Part shown: positions 24,477 through 33,783 of the stretch, piece after piece
Numbering within the stretch: the first letter of the stretch is position 1
How the letters are laid out: the number at the start of each line of letters is the position of its first letter
NCBI GenBank assembly: GCA_965229335.1
Contig: OZ245874.1
Span: 6,200,001 to 6,264,000, forward strand
Source: JAFKFH01 sp017307375
GTDB lineage: Bacteria; Pseudomonadota; Alphaproteobacteria; Ferrovibrionales; Ferrovibrionaceae
Length of the DNA: 64,000 bases
Direction of reading: 5' to 3'
The notes under the pieces: model-generated
What the model was told of the DNA's origin: nothing
Database searches by the model: none
Seen by the model: the letters and a program-made list of their open reading frames with translations, nothing else
Made by a program: the position numbers and the translations under genes

Positions 24477-25450
24477 GAGCCGCTCTGCCGGTCCTGCTGC
24501 TGGTCGCGGGTGCGGCGCTGGGGCTGGCCCTCGGCGCCGAGATGCCCGGCCCCGCCGCGCTGGCCCGCGCCCTGGCCGATGCGGGCGACCCGTTCGGGCA
24601 GCTGGTCCTGCATTGGCGATTGCCGCGCGTCCTTGCCGCCGGCCTCGTCGGGGCGGGACTGGGTCTTGCCGGCGCGATCTTCCAGGGCGTGTTCCGCAAT
24701 CCGCTCGCCGAGCCCTACCTGCTGGGCAGCGCACCCGGCGCGGCGGTCGGCGCGGCCGTTGCGCTGCTGGTTCCGCTACCGATGCCGCAGATGCTGAGCC
24801 TGCCGGTACTGGCCTTTGCCGGTGCCTGGGGAGCGAGCTGGGCGGTGATCGGGCTGTCGCGGCTTGCCGGCATCGTCGACGCCGCCGGGCTGCTGCTGGT
24901 CGGCATCGCGATATCGGCACTGCTCGGCGCGCTGCGCAGCCTGCTGCTGCTCGCCCTGTCGGACGAGACGGTCAACCTGCAGTCGGTGCTGAGCTGGACG
25001 CTCGGCGGCATCCAGACGCCGGGCTGGGCCGATCTCGGGCTGCTCGCCACACTCACGGCCGGGTCGGTCATTCTGGCGCTGGGCCTCGCCCGCGGCCTCG
25101 ACCTGCTCGGCCTGGGCGACGAGGTCGCGGCCAATATGGGAGTGCCCGTCGGCCGCTTTCTCGCCCGCGCCGTGCTGATTGCCGCCGCGATAACCGCGGT
25201 CGCGGTCGCCTGGGGCGGCTTGGTCGGGTTCGTCGGGTTGATCGTGCCACATGTGGCGCGCTGGATCGGCGGGCCGGATCACCGCGGATTGCTGTGGCGT
25301 TCGGCGGTGGGCGGCGCTGCCTTGCTGATGGCGATGGACGGCCTCGCCCGCGCCGTGCTGCCCCCGGCCGAGATACCGCTGGGCCTGCTGACCGCGGTCA
25401 TCGGCGCCCCTTTCTTCCTGCTGATCCTCTGGCGCCGGGGGCGGGCATGA
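24473..25450 (+). CDS. FecCD/BtuC-family ABC transporter permease
   Basis: 325 residues with about ten hydrophobic segments. Family motifs include WRLPRVLAAGLVGAGLGLAGAIFQGVFRNPLAEPYLLG near the N-terminus, LLVGIAISALLGALRSLLLL, LGDEVAANMGV (the coupling region contacting the ATPase) and WGGLVGFVGLIVPHVARWIGGPDHR. It forms the inner-membrane channel with the ATPase encoded next (4-bp overlap) and receives substrate from the preceding binding protein. Confidence 0.95.
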   Translation: MRAALPVLLLVAGAALGLALGAEMPGPAALARALADAGDPFGQLVLHWRLPRVLAAGLVGAGLGLAGAIFQGVFRNPLAEPYLLGSAPGAAVGAAVALLVPLPMPQMLSLPVLAFAGAWGASWAVIGLSRLAGIVDAAGLLLVGIAISALLGALRSLLLLALSDETVNLQSVLSWTLGGIQTPGWADLGLLATLTAGSVILALGLARGLDLLGLGDEVAANMGVPVGRFLARAVLIAAAITAVAVAWGGLVGFVGLIVPHVARWIGGPDHRGLLWRSAVGGAALLMAMDGLARAVLPPAEIPLGLLTAVIGAPFFLLILWRRGRA

Positions 25451-26208
25451 CCGTGACGCTGCATCAGGTCAGCCTGCGGCGCGGATCGCGCCTGGTGCTG
25501 GATCGCCTCGACCTTGCCGTCGCGCGGGGGCGGCTGACCTGCCTCGTCGGACCGAACGGCTCGGGCAAATCGACCGCGGTCAAGGTGATGGCCGGGGTGC
25601 TGCCGCCGGCTGCGGGCGCGGTGCTGATCGATGGCCGGCCGGCCGACGAAATCTCGCCGGTCGAACGGGCCCGCCACATCGGCTACCTGCCGCAGGATTT
25701 CGTCAGCCATTGGGACCTCACGGTGCGCGCGCTGCTGGCGCTCGGCATGGCCCGGGGCTCGGCGATCGGCTGGCTGCCCGGCCGCATGCCGGACCTGCCG
25801 CTCCCGCCGACCGTGGTGGCTGACTTCGACCTGGGGCCCCTGCTCGACCGCCGCCTGTCGACCCTGTCCGGTGGCGAGCGGGCGCGCGCCGCCTGCGCCG
25901 CCGTGATCGCCGGGCAACCCGATACCCTGCTGGCCGACGAGCCCACGGCCAGCCTCGATATCGGTCACCAGATCGCACTGATGCGGCTGCTGCGCCGGTT
26001 GTCGGCCGCGCATGCCACGCTGATCGTCGTCCACGACCTTAATCTCGCGCTGCGCTTCGCCGACGAGATTGTGGTGCTCGATCGCGGCCGCGCGGCTTTC
26101 GCTGGCACACCGGCCGCCTTACTGGTGACCAAAATCCTCGACCGGACATTCGGCGTAAGCTTCAACCGCGTCGAAGGGCCTGACAGCGTGGTGCTGATCC
26201 CGGCCTAG
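25447..26208 (+). CDS. FepC/BtuD-type ABC transporter ATPase
   Basis: 253 residues from the ATG overlapping the permease stop; a longer open frame upstream is only overlap. Walker A GPNGSGKST (35-43), signature LSGGERARAA, Walker B LLADEPTASLD and the H-loop VVHDLNLALRFAD are intact. It powers the import system. The last gene of the operon; its TAG overlaps by 3 bp with the stop of the siderophore-interacting protein gene on the opposite strand, so there is no room for a terminator between the two operons. Confidence 0.95.
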   Translation: MTVTLHQVSLRRGSRLVLDRLDLAVARGRLTCLVGPNGSGKSTAVKVMAGVLPPAAGAVLIDGRPADEISPVERARHIGYLPQDFVSHWDLTVRALLALGMARGSAIGWLPGRMPDLPLPPTVVADFDLGPLLDRRLSTLSGGERARAACAAVIAGQPDTLLADEPTASLDIGHQIALMRLLRRLSAAHATLIVVHDLNLALRFADEIVVLDRGRAAFAGTPAALLVTKILDRTFGVSFNRVEGPDSVVLIPA

Positions 26209-27302
26209 TCGACGGCCTCGCCGCCGGTCGAGACGATATCCTCCTCGCTCATGCCCCGGCGCCAATGCGGATAGTTGACCATCGCCTCGCGCGGCAGAAC
26301 GCGTTCCCGCCGCAGATGGTCGCGCAGGGCCCGGAACGCAGTATGCTCGCAACCGCCCCAGGCGAAGACGCTGCCTTGGGTCGGCCAGGGTAGTGCCCGA
26401 ACCGCATCGATGATCAGGGTCGTTGTGCCGGGCCTGGACCCATCTCGGTGCAGCCAGCGCAATTCGATCCCTGGCGGGCAACGCAACGCCTGTTCCTCGG
26501 CTGCATCGGCCACCTCGATCAGCGCAACGCCGTGCGCGGTATCGGGCAGGCCTTCCAGGATGCGGGCGATGCCGGGCAGGCCGGTTTCGTCGCCTGCCAA
26601 CAGGTACCAGTTGGCCGGCCTTGGCCCCATCGCGCCTCGGCCGATCATGCCGACGATGTCGCCGGGTCGCGAGCGCCGTGCCCAGTCGCAGCCGGGCGAG
26701 GTGCCGTCATGCAGCACGAAATCGATGTCGAGCAGCCCGGCCGCGGCATCGATATGCCTGATTGTGTAGATCCGCGACAACAGCCGGCGCTCGCCCTGCG
26801 GCCACAGGATCTGCCCGTCCTGGCCGATCATCGGCCATTCCGGACGATCGATGACGGCCGGCTGGAACAACAGCCGGCAATGCAGATGTCGGTCATCGGC
26901 CCAATGGCCAAGGTCGGCGCCGCGCAGGGTGAAGCGGCGCATGCGCGGACTGAGATCGGTGACGCGCTCGACCCGGAGTTCGCGCAGGTCGGGCGGCACG
27001 CTGGGACCGGCCTCATCACCGGTCCAGGCAATCTCGAGCTTCTGGCTTGCCGCGACGAACTGCGCCAACGAGGTAACGCCGTGCTTGGCGACATTCAAGG
27101 CTGTGGCGTCGGCCGCTTCGACGACCAGGATCAGGCGTGCGGTCTCGACCTCCAGCCGGCAGGTGCCGCCGGGAAAATGTGCCGTCCGATCGGTGCCGTC
27201 CACGGTCACGGCGATGTCGTGGCCGACCAGGGACTGGACGATGCGGTCGATGTACTCGGCGACGGCGGGAAAGTCGACGACCGCGCGGGCAGACAGGGTC
27301 AT
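26205..27302 (-). CDS. Siderophore-interacting protein (flavin ferric reductase) with DUF2218 N-terminus
   Basis: 365 residues. Residues 1 to about 100 resemble DUF2218 (AEYIDRIVQSLVGHDIAV, GTCRLEVETARLILVVEAAD, LAQFVAASQKLEIAW). From about 110 the SIP family begins: RVTDLSPRMRRFTLRGADL, FAD-binding RIYTIRHID, DFVLHDGTSPGCDWARR, GRGAMG, AGDETGLPGIARIL and the C-terminal YPHWRRGMSEED. SIP proteins reduce ferric siderophores in the cytoplasm with NAD(P)H to free the iron. It is the last gene of the Fec-type operon, 10 bp after the ATPase gene. Confidence 0.93.
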   Translation of the reverse strand: MTLSARAVVDFPAVAEYIDRIVQSLVGHDIAVTVDGTDRTAHFPGGTCRLEVETARLILVVEAADATALNVAKHGVTSLAQFVAASQKLEIAWTGDEAGPSVPPDLRELRVERVTDLSPRMRRFTLRGADLGHWADDRHLHCRLLFQPAVIDRPEWPMIGQDGQILWPQGERRLLSRIYTIRHIDAAAGLLDIDFVLHDGTSPGCDWARRSRPGDIVGMIGRGAMGPRPANWYLLAGDETGLPGIARILEGLPDTAHGVALIEVADAAEEQALRCPPGIELRWLHRDGSRPGTTTLIIDAVRALPWPTQGSVFAWGGCEHTAFRALRDHLRRERVLPREAMVNYPHWRRGMSEEDIVSTGGEAVD

Positions 27303-27312
27303 GGCAGGATCC

Positions 27313-28086
27313 TCATGCGATATCGTCGACCATGATCTGAAGATGACCGCGCTCGCAGCGTCCGATCCGCGCTGCGATGCGATAGACCCGGGCCAGCAAG
27401 GTGGGGGTGATGATCTCGGCCGGCAGCCCCTCGGCGGCGACGGCGCCGTCGGCCAGTACCACCAGATGATCGGCCCAGCGCGCGGCCAGCATCAGGTCGT
27501 GAAGCACGACGACGACGAGATGCCCAGCGGCGGCAAGACGACGCAGGCGGCCCATCACCACCACCTGATGATGCAAGTCCAGCGCGCTGGTCGGTTCGTC
27601 GAGCAGCAGCAGCGGCGGCTGCCGCACCATCGCCTGGGCAATGCCGGCGAGCTGGCGCTGGCCGCCCGACAGCCGGTTGAGGCGGGTCATCGCCAGGTCG
27701 GCGATCCCAAGCTGGTCGAGCGTATGGAGCGCCCGGCGCCGCGCGGTGGCAATGCTGCCCGCGTGGCTTGACGCCTTCAAAGCCGCGACCGCGCTTTCCA
27801 GCACGCCGAGCGCGGCGTCACCGGGCACCGCCTGCGGCACGAAACCGACGAGGCCCGCGCGCGTCGCCGGCGGGCAGGCGATCAGATCGGTCGCGCCGAA
27901 CTGCGCACGGCCCTGCGCCGGCACCAGCCCGGCCAGGGCGCGCAGCAGCGTCGACTTGCCCGCCGCGTTCGGCCCGACCAGCGCGGTGATGCGGCCGGCC
28001 GGCAAGGGTGCGAGATCGAGACCGCGCAACACGGCGCGGCCAGCATACCCGGCGGCGAGGCCGCCGATGACCAGCGTGTCGGTCAT
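27313..28086 (-). CDS. FecE/FepC-type ABC transporter ATPase
   Basis: 257 residues from the ATG that overlaps the permease TGA. Walker A VGPNAAGKSTLL, signature LSGGQRQLAGIAQAM, Walker B LLLLDEPTSALDLHHQ and H-loop VLHDLMLAARWAD are all present. It energises uptake of a ferric siderophore or similar complex. It lies between the permease and SIP genes on the minus strand and is not a close copy of the ATPase in the convergent operon. Confidence 0.95.
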   Translation of the reverse strand: MTDTLVIGGLAAGYAGRAVLRGLDLAPLPAGRITALVGPNAAGKSTLLRALAGLVPAQGRAQFGATDLIACPPATRAGLVGFVPQAVPGDAALGVLESAVAALKASSHAGSIATARRRALHTLDQLGIADLAMTRLNRLSGGQRQLAGIAQAMVRQPPLLLLDEPTSALDLHHQVVVMGRLRRLAAAGHLVVVVLHDLMLAARWADHLVVLADGAVAAEGLPAEIITPTLLARVYRIAARIGRCERGHLQIMVDDIA

Positions 28087-29090
28087 GCCGACCGCCGCAG
28101 GATCAGCCAGAAGAACAGCGGCAGGCCAATCAGCGCGGTAACGATGCCGACCGGGATCAACACTCCCGGCACGATGGTTTTGCTGGCGACCGAGGCCAAC
28201 GCCATCACCAGCGCCCCGGCCAGCGCGCTGGCCGGCAGGAAATAACGATGATCCTCGCCGACCAGCAGCCGGCCCGCATGCGGCCCGACCAGCCCGATGA
28301 AACCGATGGTGCCGACGAAGGCGACTGCGGTTGCCGCCAGCAGGCTGGCGCGCAGCAGCGCCATGAACCGCAGTCGGCCGACATCGATGCCGAAGCTGCG
28401 CGCCCGTTCCTCGCCCAACCGCAGGGCGGTCAGCCGCCATGCGGCGGCGAAGGAGAACGGCAGGGTGCCAGCGACAACCGCGGCCAGCAACCCGGCCTTG
28501 CCCCAGTCAGATTGGGACAGGCTACCCATGCCCCAGAACACCAGTTGCTGCAGTGCGGCAGCCGAGGCGACATATTGCAGCAACGCAGCCAGCGCATTGA
28601 AGGTGAAGACCAGCGCGATACCGAACAGCACTAGGCTGCCGACGCTTTCGCCGCGCAGTCGGTTCAGCCATTGCAGCAGAAATACGGACAGCAGCGCGAA
28701 GACGAAGGCGTTGGCAGCAACGATCCAGTTGGCCGGCAAGCCGGGGACGCTCAAGCCCAGCACGATGGCAAATGCAGCCCCGAGTGACGCGGCCGACGAC
28801 ACGCCCAGCGTGAACGGGCTGGCCAGGGGATTGTCGAGCACGGTCTGCATTTCCGCGCCGGCCAGAGCGAGGGCCGCGCCAACCAGGATCGCCATCACCG
28901 CGACAGGCAACCGGACCTGACCTAGGATGAATATGTCCTGTGCATCGCCCAGCCGCAACGGCGCCAGGCCAGAAGGGCCGGTCAGCACGTCGGCGACGAA
29001 GCCCGCGACGCAGGCCATGCCGAGCGCCAGGACTACTGCCCGGCGCCGTCGCGCCTCGCGGTCGGCCGCGACGAGGACGCCTTCGGTCAT
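28083..29090 (-). CDS. FecCD-family ABC transporter permease
   Basis: 335 residues from the ATG overlapping the binding-protein TGA by 4 bp. Hydrophobic throughout, with VRLPVAVMAILVGAALALAGAEMQTVLDNPLASPFTLGVSSAASLGAA, SLVLFGIALVFTFNALAALLQYVAS, LGEERARSFGIDVGRLR (ATPase contact) and VAFVGTIGFIGLVGPHAGRLLVGEDHR. It is a single gene, so the permease is likely a homodimer. Confidence 0.95.
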   Translation of the reverse strand: MTEGVLVAADREARRRRAVVLALGMACVAGFVADVLTGPSGLAPLRLGDAQDIFILGQVRLPVAVMAILVGAALALAGAEMQTVLDNPLASPFTLGVSSAASLGAAFAIVLGLSVPGLPANWIVAANAFVFALLSVFLLQWLNRLRGESVGSLVLFGIALVFTFNALAALLQYVASAAALQQLVFWGMGSLSQSDWGKAGLLAAVVAGTLPFSFAAAWRLTALRLGEERARSFGIDVGRLRFMALLRASLLAATAVAFVGTIGFIGLVGPHAGRLLVGEDHRYFLPASALAGALVMALASVASKTIVPGVLIPVGIVTALIGLPLFFWLILRRSA

Positions 29091-30196
29091 GACGGATCGA
29101 GGCTGACCCAGCAGCCCCCCTCGATCGGCTTGGCGAGGAAGCGGCGGTTGAGCTGGTCGAGCGTCGCTGCCGGATCGATGTCGGCGACGACTGCCGGATG
29201 CAGCCAGCGCGCCAAGGCCTCGACGAGCAGCAGGCCCAGCGGTGGCATGGTGACGAGACCGGTCCAGATGCCGTGCACGCGGCGGTCGCGCACTGCCGGC
29301 AATAGCGCAAAGCCTTGCCGGCCTGCAAGGCGCTGGAGGGCAGCGCGGGCAACTGCGGCATCGCAGCCCGGCCCCAACGCCGGCCGGCGATCGGCGGCGA
29401 ACGACCCGCCGGAAGCGACATAGACGTCGGGCCGCTCGGCGATGACCCGCTCGATGCCGATATTCTCGAACCAGGGAGCGCGCACCGCCGACAGGTTGAC
29501 GCCGCCGGCGAGATCGATGAACCGGCCCCAGAGATCGCGGCCGGCAACCCAGCAGCAATCGTCAAAGGTCGACTGCACTTCGAGCAGCACCTTGGGCCGC
29601 GCCTGCACCGTCGCCACGCGGTCGGCCACGCGGCGCAGGCCGGCTTCATGGAAGGCGACGACGGCTTCGGCCCGATCGCGGCAATCGAAGATCGCGCCGA
29701 ACAGCCGCAGCAGCGCCGCCGTATCGTCGGCCATCGCCGTAGCCGGCCGGCGGTCGTTGCTGGCGACGCCGGAGAACACGACGGGAATGCCCGCTGCGGT
29801 CAGCATGCGGGTCAGCGGCCCATCGCCGGCGCCAGGATCCATATAGTCGGTCATCACCACCAGATCGGGGCGCAGTGCGATGATGCGCTCGACGGCCACG
29901 CTCCCCCCAGTCTGGTCGCCGACCACGGCGATGTCGGGCCGGCGATAGGCGTCGAGCAGCCGGTCGCTGTCGATCCGCGCCGTCGCCGCCCAGCCGACCA
30001 CCAGCGCTGCCGGATCGGGATGGAGCAGCGACAGGGTGACGATGTCGCCCGCCTCGATCAGCACCGCCCGGTCGACCTTGACCGGAAGCGTCACACGCCG
30101 CCCGGCCAGGTCGGTGACCGTGCGGGTCGCGGCCCGGCCGAGAGCCGGCAACCCGGCCAATACCCCTGCCGCCAGCAGGCTGCGCCGCGTTACCAT
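29087..30196 (-). CDS. Periplasmic iron-complex binding protein
   Basis: 369 residues from the ATG at 30196, which overlaps the end of the receptor gene by 7 bp; the signal MVTRRSLLAAGVLAGLPALGRAA is cleaved near residue 23. Class III binding-protein features: TRTVTDLAGRRVTLPVKVDRAVLI, ALRPDLVVMTDYMDPG, PKVLLEVQSTFDDCCWVAG and GRFIDLAGGVNLSAVR. A CC pair and a further Cys near the C-terminus (GGCWVSLDPS) are unusual for the class. It pairs with the adjacent FecCD permease. Confidence 0.9.
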   Translation of the reverse strand: MVTRRSLLAAGVLAGLPALGRAATRTVTDLAGRRVTLPVKVDRAVLIEAGDIVTLSLLHPDPAALVVGWAATARIDSDRLLDAYRRPDIAVVGDQTGGSVAVERIIALRPDLVVMTDYMDPGAGDGPLTRMLTAAGIPVVFSGVASNDRRPATAMADDTAALLRLFGAIFDCRDRAEAVVAFHEAGLRRVADRVATVQARPKVLLEVQSTFDDCCWVAGRDLWGRFIDLAGGVNLSAVRAPWFENIGIERVIAERPDVYVASGGSFAADRRPALGPGCDAAVARAALQRLAGRQGFALLPAVRDRRVHGIWTGLVTMPPLGLLLVEALARWLHPAVVADIDPAATLDQLNRRFLAKPIEGGCWVSLDPS

Positions 30197-32631
30197 TGAT
30201 AGCGCAGGCCGCCCAGCACAGTCCGGCCATTGCCGTACTGGCAATAGATGTTGTAGCTGCAGCTGGCGTAGTAGTCCTTGTCGACCAGGTTGGTGACGTT
30301 GAGCGTGACTTGCGCGCCGGCCGCCTGCGGGATCTGCCTGCCCAGGTCGTAGCGCAGCCCGAGATCGACCAGGGTGTAACCTGGCGTGCGCACCGTGTTG
30401 GCGTCGTCGGCATAGGTCGCCCCGACCCAGCGCAGGCCTGCGCCGACGCCGAGGCCGTTCGCCAAGCCATCGAGGAAATTGTAGTTGCCCCACAGCGAGC
30501 CGAAATTGGTCGGCACCGCCTGCGGCCGCTTGCCCAGCGCGCCGGGCACGGTGGTGCGCGTCACTTCGGTGTCGAGATAGGTGAAGGCGCCGATCAGGTC
30601 GATATTCCTGGTCACGCGACCGCGCGCCTCGACCTCGATGCCGCGCGAGCGGATCTCGCCCTGCTGGATGCGGAAATTCGGGTTCTGCGTGTCGGGCGTC
30701 AGCACGTTCTGCTGGCGGATGTCGAAACCGGCCAGCGTGACCAGCAGGTCTGAACCGGGTGGCTGGTACTTCACGCCGATCTCGTACTGCTTGCCGGTGG
30801 TCGGCTCGAACTGGCCGCCGCCGCGCGCCGGTGCATAGGTACCGACGGTCGGCTCGAACGAGGTCGAATAGCTGGCATAGGGCGCGACACCGGCCTCGAA
30901 CAGGTAGAGCAACCCGGCGCGCCAGCTGGTACCCTGGCTGGACTGATCCGACGTGGCGCCGGTCAGCTTGTCGCGAGAATCCTGGTCGACCCAGTCGCGC
31001 CGCACGCCGGCGGAGACCCGCCAGCCGCCCAGAGCGACCTGGTCCTGCAGATAGACGCCGGTCTGCCGGTTGGTCTGATCGGTGTTCATCAGCGTCATCA
31101 GCGGCGCGATGACCTGGCCGTATTGCGGGTTGAACAGATTCAGTGCGGGCGCAGCACCGTAGAGATATTTCCAGCTCGAGGTCTGGTACTGCCAGTCGAT
31201 CCCGGCCAGCGCGGTGTGCTGCAGCAACCCGGTCGCGAACTTCCATTGCAGGTTCGTATCCCAGGCATAGCCGCCGACGGTTTCCTGCGAACCGACGGCA
31301 TGGCGCGGCAACAGGCCAGCCGCGGTCGGCGCGGTGCTCATCTGCAGCGACTGCATGTCGACGTCGACATGCATGTAGCGGAAGTTGGAGCGCAGCGTGA
31401 CCGCGTCGCCGAAGCGTCGCTCGAAGCGGAAGCCGGCTGAGTATTGCTCGCGCTTGAAATGGTCGTAGTTGGGATCGCCGACATTGACCTTGGGGCCAAG
31501 CAGGCCGGACAGCGAGGCTGGGGCCAGGAAGGTCGGGTAGATCGAGTTGAAATAGCCGCCCTTGGGATCGTCCTGGTAACTGCCCATCAGCGTCAGTTTG
31601 GTATCGGTGTCGGGCGCCCAGGTCAGACTCGGCGCCACCGCGATGCGCCGTTCTTCGACGCCGTCATAGCGCGTGCCCGACGAGCGGGCGATGGCACCCA
31701 GGCCGTACTGAAACTTGGACGCGCTGTCGAAGCTGCCACGGGCATAGGCCGCACCCTGGATACGGCCGTAGGAGCCGGTCTCCAGCTGCGCCTCGCCGCT
31801 ACGGCTGGTGGACGGCATCCGACTGACCATGTTGACGAGGCCACCGGGGCTTATCTGGCCGTAGAGCAGGCCCGAGGGACCGCGCAGCACTTCGATGCGC
31901 TCGAGAAAATAGGGATCGATCGCCGGGTTGCCGAAGGCCTGGCCGCGCGGCAGCCGCAGGCCATCGAGGAAGCTGACATAGGTCGAGGACGTACCGAACC
32001 CGCCGAAGCCGCGCATGAACAGCGTGTCGTAGCGGCTGTTGGAATCGACCTCGGACAACACGCCAGCGGTATAGCGTAGCGCGCCCGAGACGGTCTGTGG
32101 ATTCTGATCGTCGATCTGCTCGCGGGTGATCGTCGAAATCGACTGCGCGGTCTCCAGCACAGGGGTATCGGTCTTGGTCGCCGTGGCCGTGCGCTGGGCC
32201 AAGTAGCCGTCGACCGGCCCGTCGGCGGTCTGGCGCTGGCGCGCGCCTTCGACCTCGACGGGGTCGAGCTGGATGATGCCGCCGTCACTCGACTGGGGCA
32301 GGCGCTTGAGGGTGACGAGGTTGCCTCCGGCGATCGTGTAGGTGAACCCGGTACCAGCCAGCAGTTGGGTCAGCGCCTGCTCGGCCGTCAGGCTGCCCCG
32401 CACGCCGTTGGTCGCCGCCCCCCGCACCAGCGTGGCGTCGACCGATACCTGCAACCCCGATTGCTGACCGAATGCCGGCAGCGCATCGGTCAGCGATTGC
32501 GGCGGTATGTCGAAGCTGCGCGGGGCCGTCTGCAACGGCACGCCCTGCGCCCGGCCGTCAGTCGGCACCCCAAGCGCCAGCGCCGCAACGACGCCTGCCG
32601 CGACACTGTTTCGAAAACTCTTGATCACCAC
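30190..32631 (-). CDS. TonB-dependent siderophore receptor with STN signalling domain (FecA/FpvA type)
   Basis: 813 residues from a GTG with GGGGGACGACG upstream (tandem GTG GTG; either may start). After the signal peptide, residues about 40-110 form an STN domain (FDIPPQSLTDALPAFGQQSGLQVSVDATLV, LTQLLAGTGFTYTIAGG), the part that talks to FecR. The plug has SISTITREQIDDQNPQTVSGALRYT and RIEVLRGPSGLLYGQISPGGLVNMVSR; the barrel ends in GGLRYQW. The LYGQ(I)SPGG form is typical of ferric siderophore receptors. Together with the fecI- and fecR-like genes upstream this is a ligand-induced cell-surface signalling system. Confidence 0.95.
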   Translation of the reverse strand: MVIKSFRNSVAAGVVAALALGVPTDGRAQGVPLQTAPRSFDIPPQSLTDALPAFGQQSGLQVSVDATLVRGAATNGVRGSLTAEQALTQLLAGTGFTYTIAGGNLVTLKRLPQSSDGGIIQLDPVEVEGARQRQTADGPVDGYLAQRTATATKTDTPVLETAQSISTITREQIDDQNPQTVSGALRYTAGVLSEVDSNSRYDTLFMRGFGGFGTSSTYVSFLDGLRLPRGQAFGNPAIDPYFLERIEVLRGPSGLLYGQISPGGLVNMVSRMPSTSRSGEAQLETGSYGRIQGAAYARGSFDSASKFQYGLGAIARSSGTRYDGVEERRIAVAPSLTWAPDTDTKLTLMGSYQDDPKGGYFNSIYPTFLAPASLSGLLGPKVNVGDPNYDHFKREQYSAGFRFERRFGDAVTLRSNFRYMHVDVDMQSLQMSTAPTAAGLLPRHAVGSQETVGGYAWDTNLQWKFATGLLQHTALAGIDWQYQTSSWKYLYGAAPALNLFNPQYGQVIAPLMTLMNTDQTNRQTGVYLQDQVALGGWRVSAGVRRDWVDQDSRDKLTGATSDQSSQGTSWRAGLLYLFEAGVAPYASYSTSFEPTVGTYAPARGGGQFEPTTGKQYEIGVKYQPPGSDLLVTLAGFDIRQQNVLTPDTQNPNFRIQQGEIRSRGIEVEARGRVTRNIDLIGAFTYLDTEVTRTTVPGALGKRPQAVPTNFGSLWGNYNFLDGLANGLGVGAGLRWVGATYADDANTVRTPGYTLVDLGLRYDLGRQIPQAAGAQVTLNVTNLVDKDYYASCSYNIYCQYGNGRTVLGGLRYQW

Positions 32632-32696
32632 CGTCGTCCCCCAAATGCGGGCCCGGCCGGGGCCCCTTCAATCCGGGCAACGATGCCGCCCACGGG

Positions 32697-32729
32697 GATT
32701 TCGGAAAAAAATGCGAGGCCGGCGAAATC
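32697..32729 (-). promoter_or_regulatory. Inverted repeat and candidate ECF promoter before the STN receptor
   Basis: GATTTCG (32697-32703) and CGAAATC (32723-32729) form a 7-bp inverted repeat around an A/T run just past the FecR stop. On the minus strand GAAAT (32698-32702) is followed after 15 bp by CGTT, a spacing compatible with an ECF-type -35/-10. Both readings are tentative. Confidence 0.3.
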
Positions 32730-33678
32730 AGTTACCGGCGATCACCATCAACCAGGGCGACAGGCGATGGACGACGGCCCCATGAGCCTGGGCCACCGCC
32801 GACAGGGCGGCGGCGGGATCAGCTAGGTTATAGGCGCCGGTTAGGCGCCGGGCCGCCAGCGTGGCGTCGGTCAGCACGATGATGCCGGGGTAATATCGGC
32901 GGAGATCGTCGACCACCTCGGCAACCGTACGGTCGCGCACGATCAGGTGGCCTTGCAGCCAGGCCGCGACCTGGTCGGACCCGGTGCGACCGCGCGTCAC
33001 CTGGCCACCCCAGGTCACGCGCAGCCAGTCGCCCGCTACCAGCCGCTCGGCCACGGGGGGCTGCACCATGGCCTCGGCCACGCCGACTATGCCTTCGCGC
33101 ACCGCGATCTCGGCACCCTCCGCCCCGCGGCGTACATCGAATGCGGTACCGACCACCGTGGTCTCTATCGCGCCGGTCTCGACCCGGAACGGCCTGGTCG
33201 CATCGGGCCGCACCTCGAAGAACGCCTCGCCCCGCAACAGCCGCACCCGGCGCTCTCCGGCGGCGAAGGCGATGTCGAGGGCGCTGTAGGGGCCGAGCCG
33301 CACGGTCGACCCGTCGGCCAGCCGCAGGACGCGGGTTTCCGCCGTCGCCGTCGCCTCGTCGGCGCGCAGCCGCGTCACCAGGCCGGGCGAGAGGATGACG
33401 ACCGCCAGGCAGGCGACGAGTGCGAAACCTGTCGCCGCCAGCGCGGAGCGAACCAACCGGCGCCGCAGCGGCCTGGGCGCTGCCCAGCGACCGGCATAGC
33501 GCGGCGGCGCCTGACCGATCAGGCCATAGACTGCGGCGGCTTCCTGCCAAGCGGCCTCATGCGCCGGCGCGGCATTGCGCCAGGCCAGGAAACGGGCGCG
33601 CAGGGCCGCGTCCTCCGGATCCTCCTGCAGCGCGATCAGCCAGTCGGTCGCCGCCTTGGCGGCTTGCTCGTCATCCAT
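32728..33678 (-). CDS. FecR-type anti-sigma/sigma-regulator membrane protein
   Basis: 316 residues from the ATG at 33678. Residues 1-60 form the cytoplasmic sigma-binding domain (AATDWLIALQEDPEDAALRARFLAWRNAAPAHEAAWQEA); one membrane segment at about 92-112 (SALAATGFALVACLAVVIL); the periplasmic FecR domain follows (TRVLRLADGSTVRLGPYSALDIAF, RVRLLRGEAFFEV, VGTAFDVRRGAEGAEIAVREG) with a C-terminal STN-like end (VVDDLRRYYPGIIVLTD). It transmits the receptor signal across the inner membrane to the sigma factor encoded 105 bp upstream. Confidence 0.94.
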   Translation of the reverse strand: MDDEQAAKAATDWLIALQEDPEDAALRARFLAWRNAAPAHEAAWQEAAAVYGLIGQAPPRYAGRWAAPRPLRRRLVRSALAATGFALVACLAVVILSPGLVTRLRADEATATAETRVLRLADGSTVRLGPYSALDIAFAAGERRVRLLRGEAFFEVRPDATRPFRVETGAIETTVVGTAFDVRRGAEGAEIAVREGIVGVAEAMVQPPVAERLVAGDWLRVTWGGQVTRGRTGSDQVAAWLQGHLIVRDRTVAEVVDDLRRYYPGIIVLTDATLAARRLTGAYNLADPAAALSAVAQAHGAVVHRLSPWLMVIAGN

Positions 33679-33783
33679 GGTTGCGCGGCGTCGCCTGCTC
33701 CTTCGTCGCTGCGGCCGGGCTGGCCCCGGGTATAGGGGCAACGTCGGGCCGCGCGCATTTTTCGCGGGATTGCCGCGGCCGGG

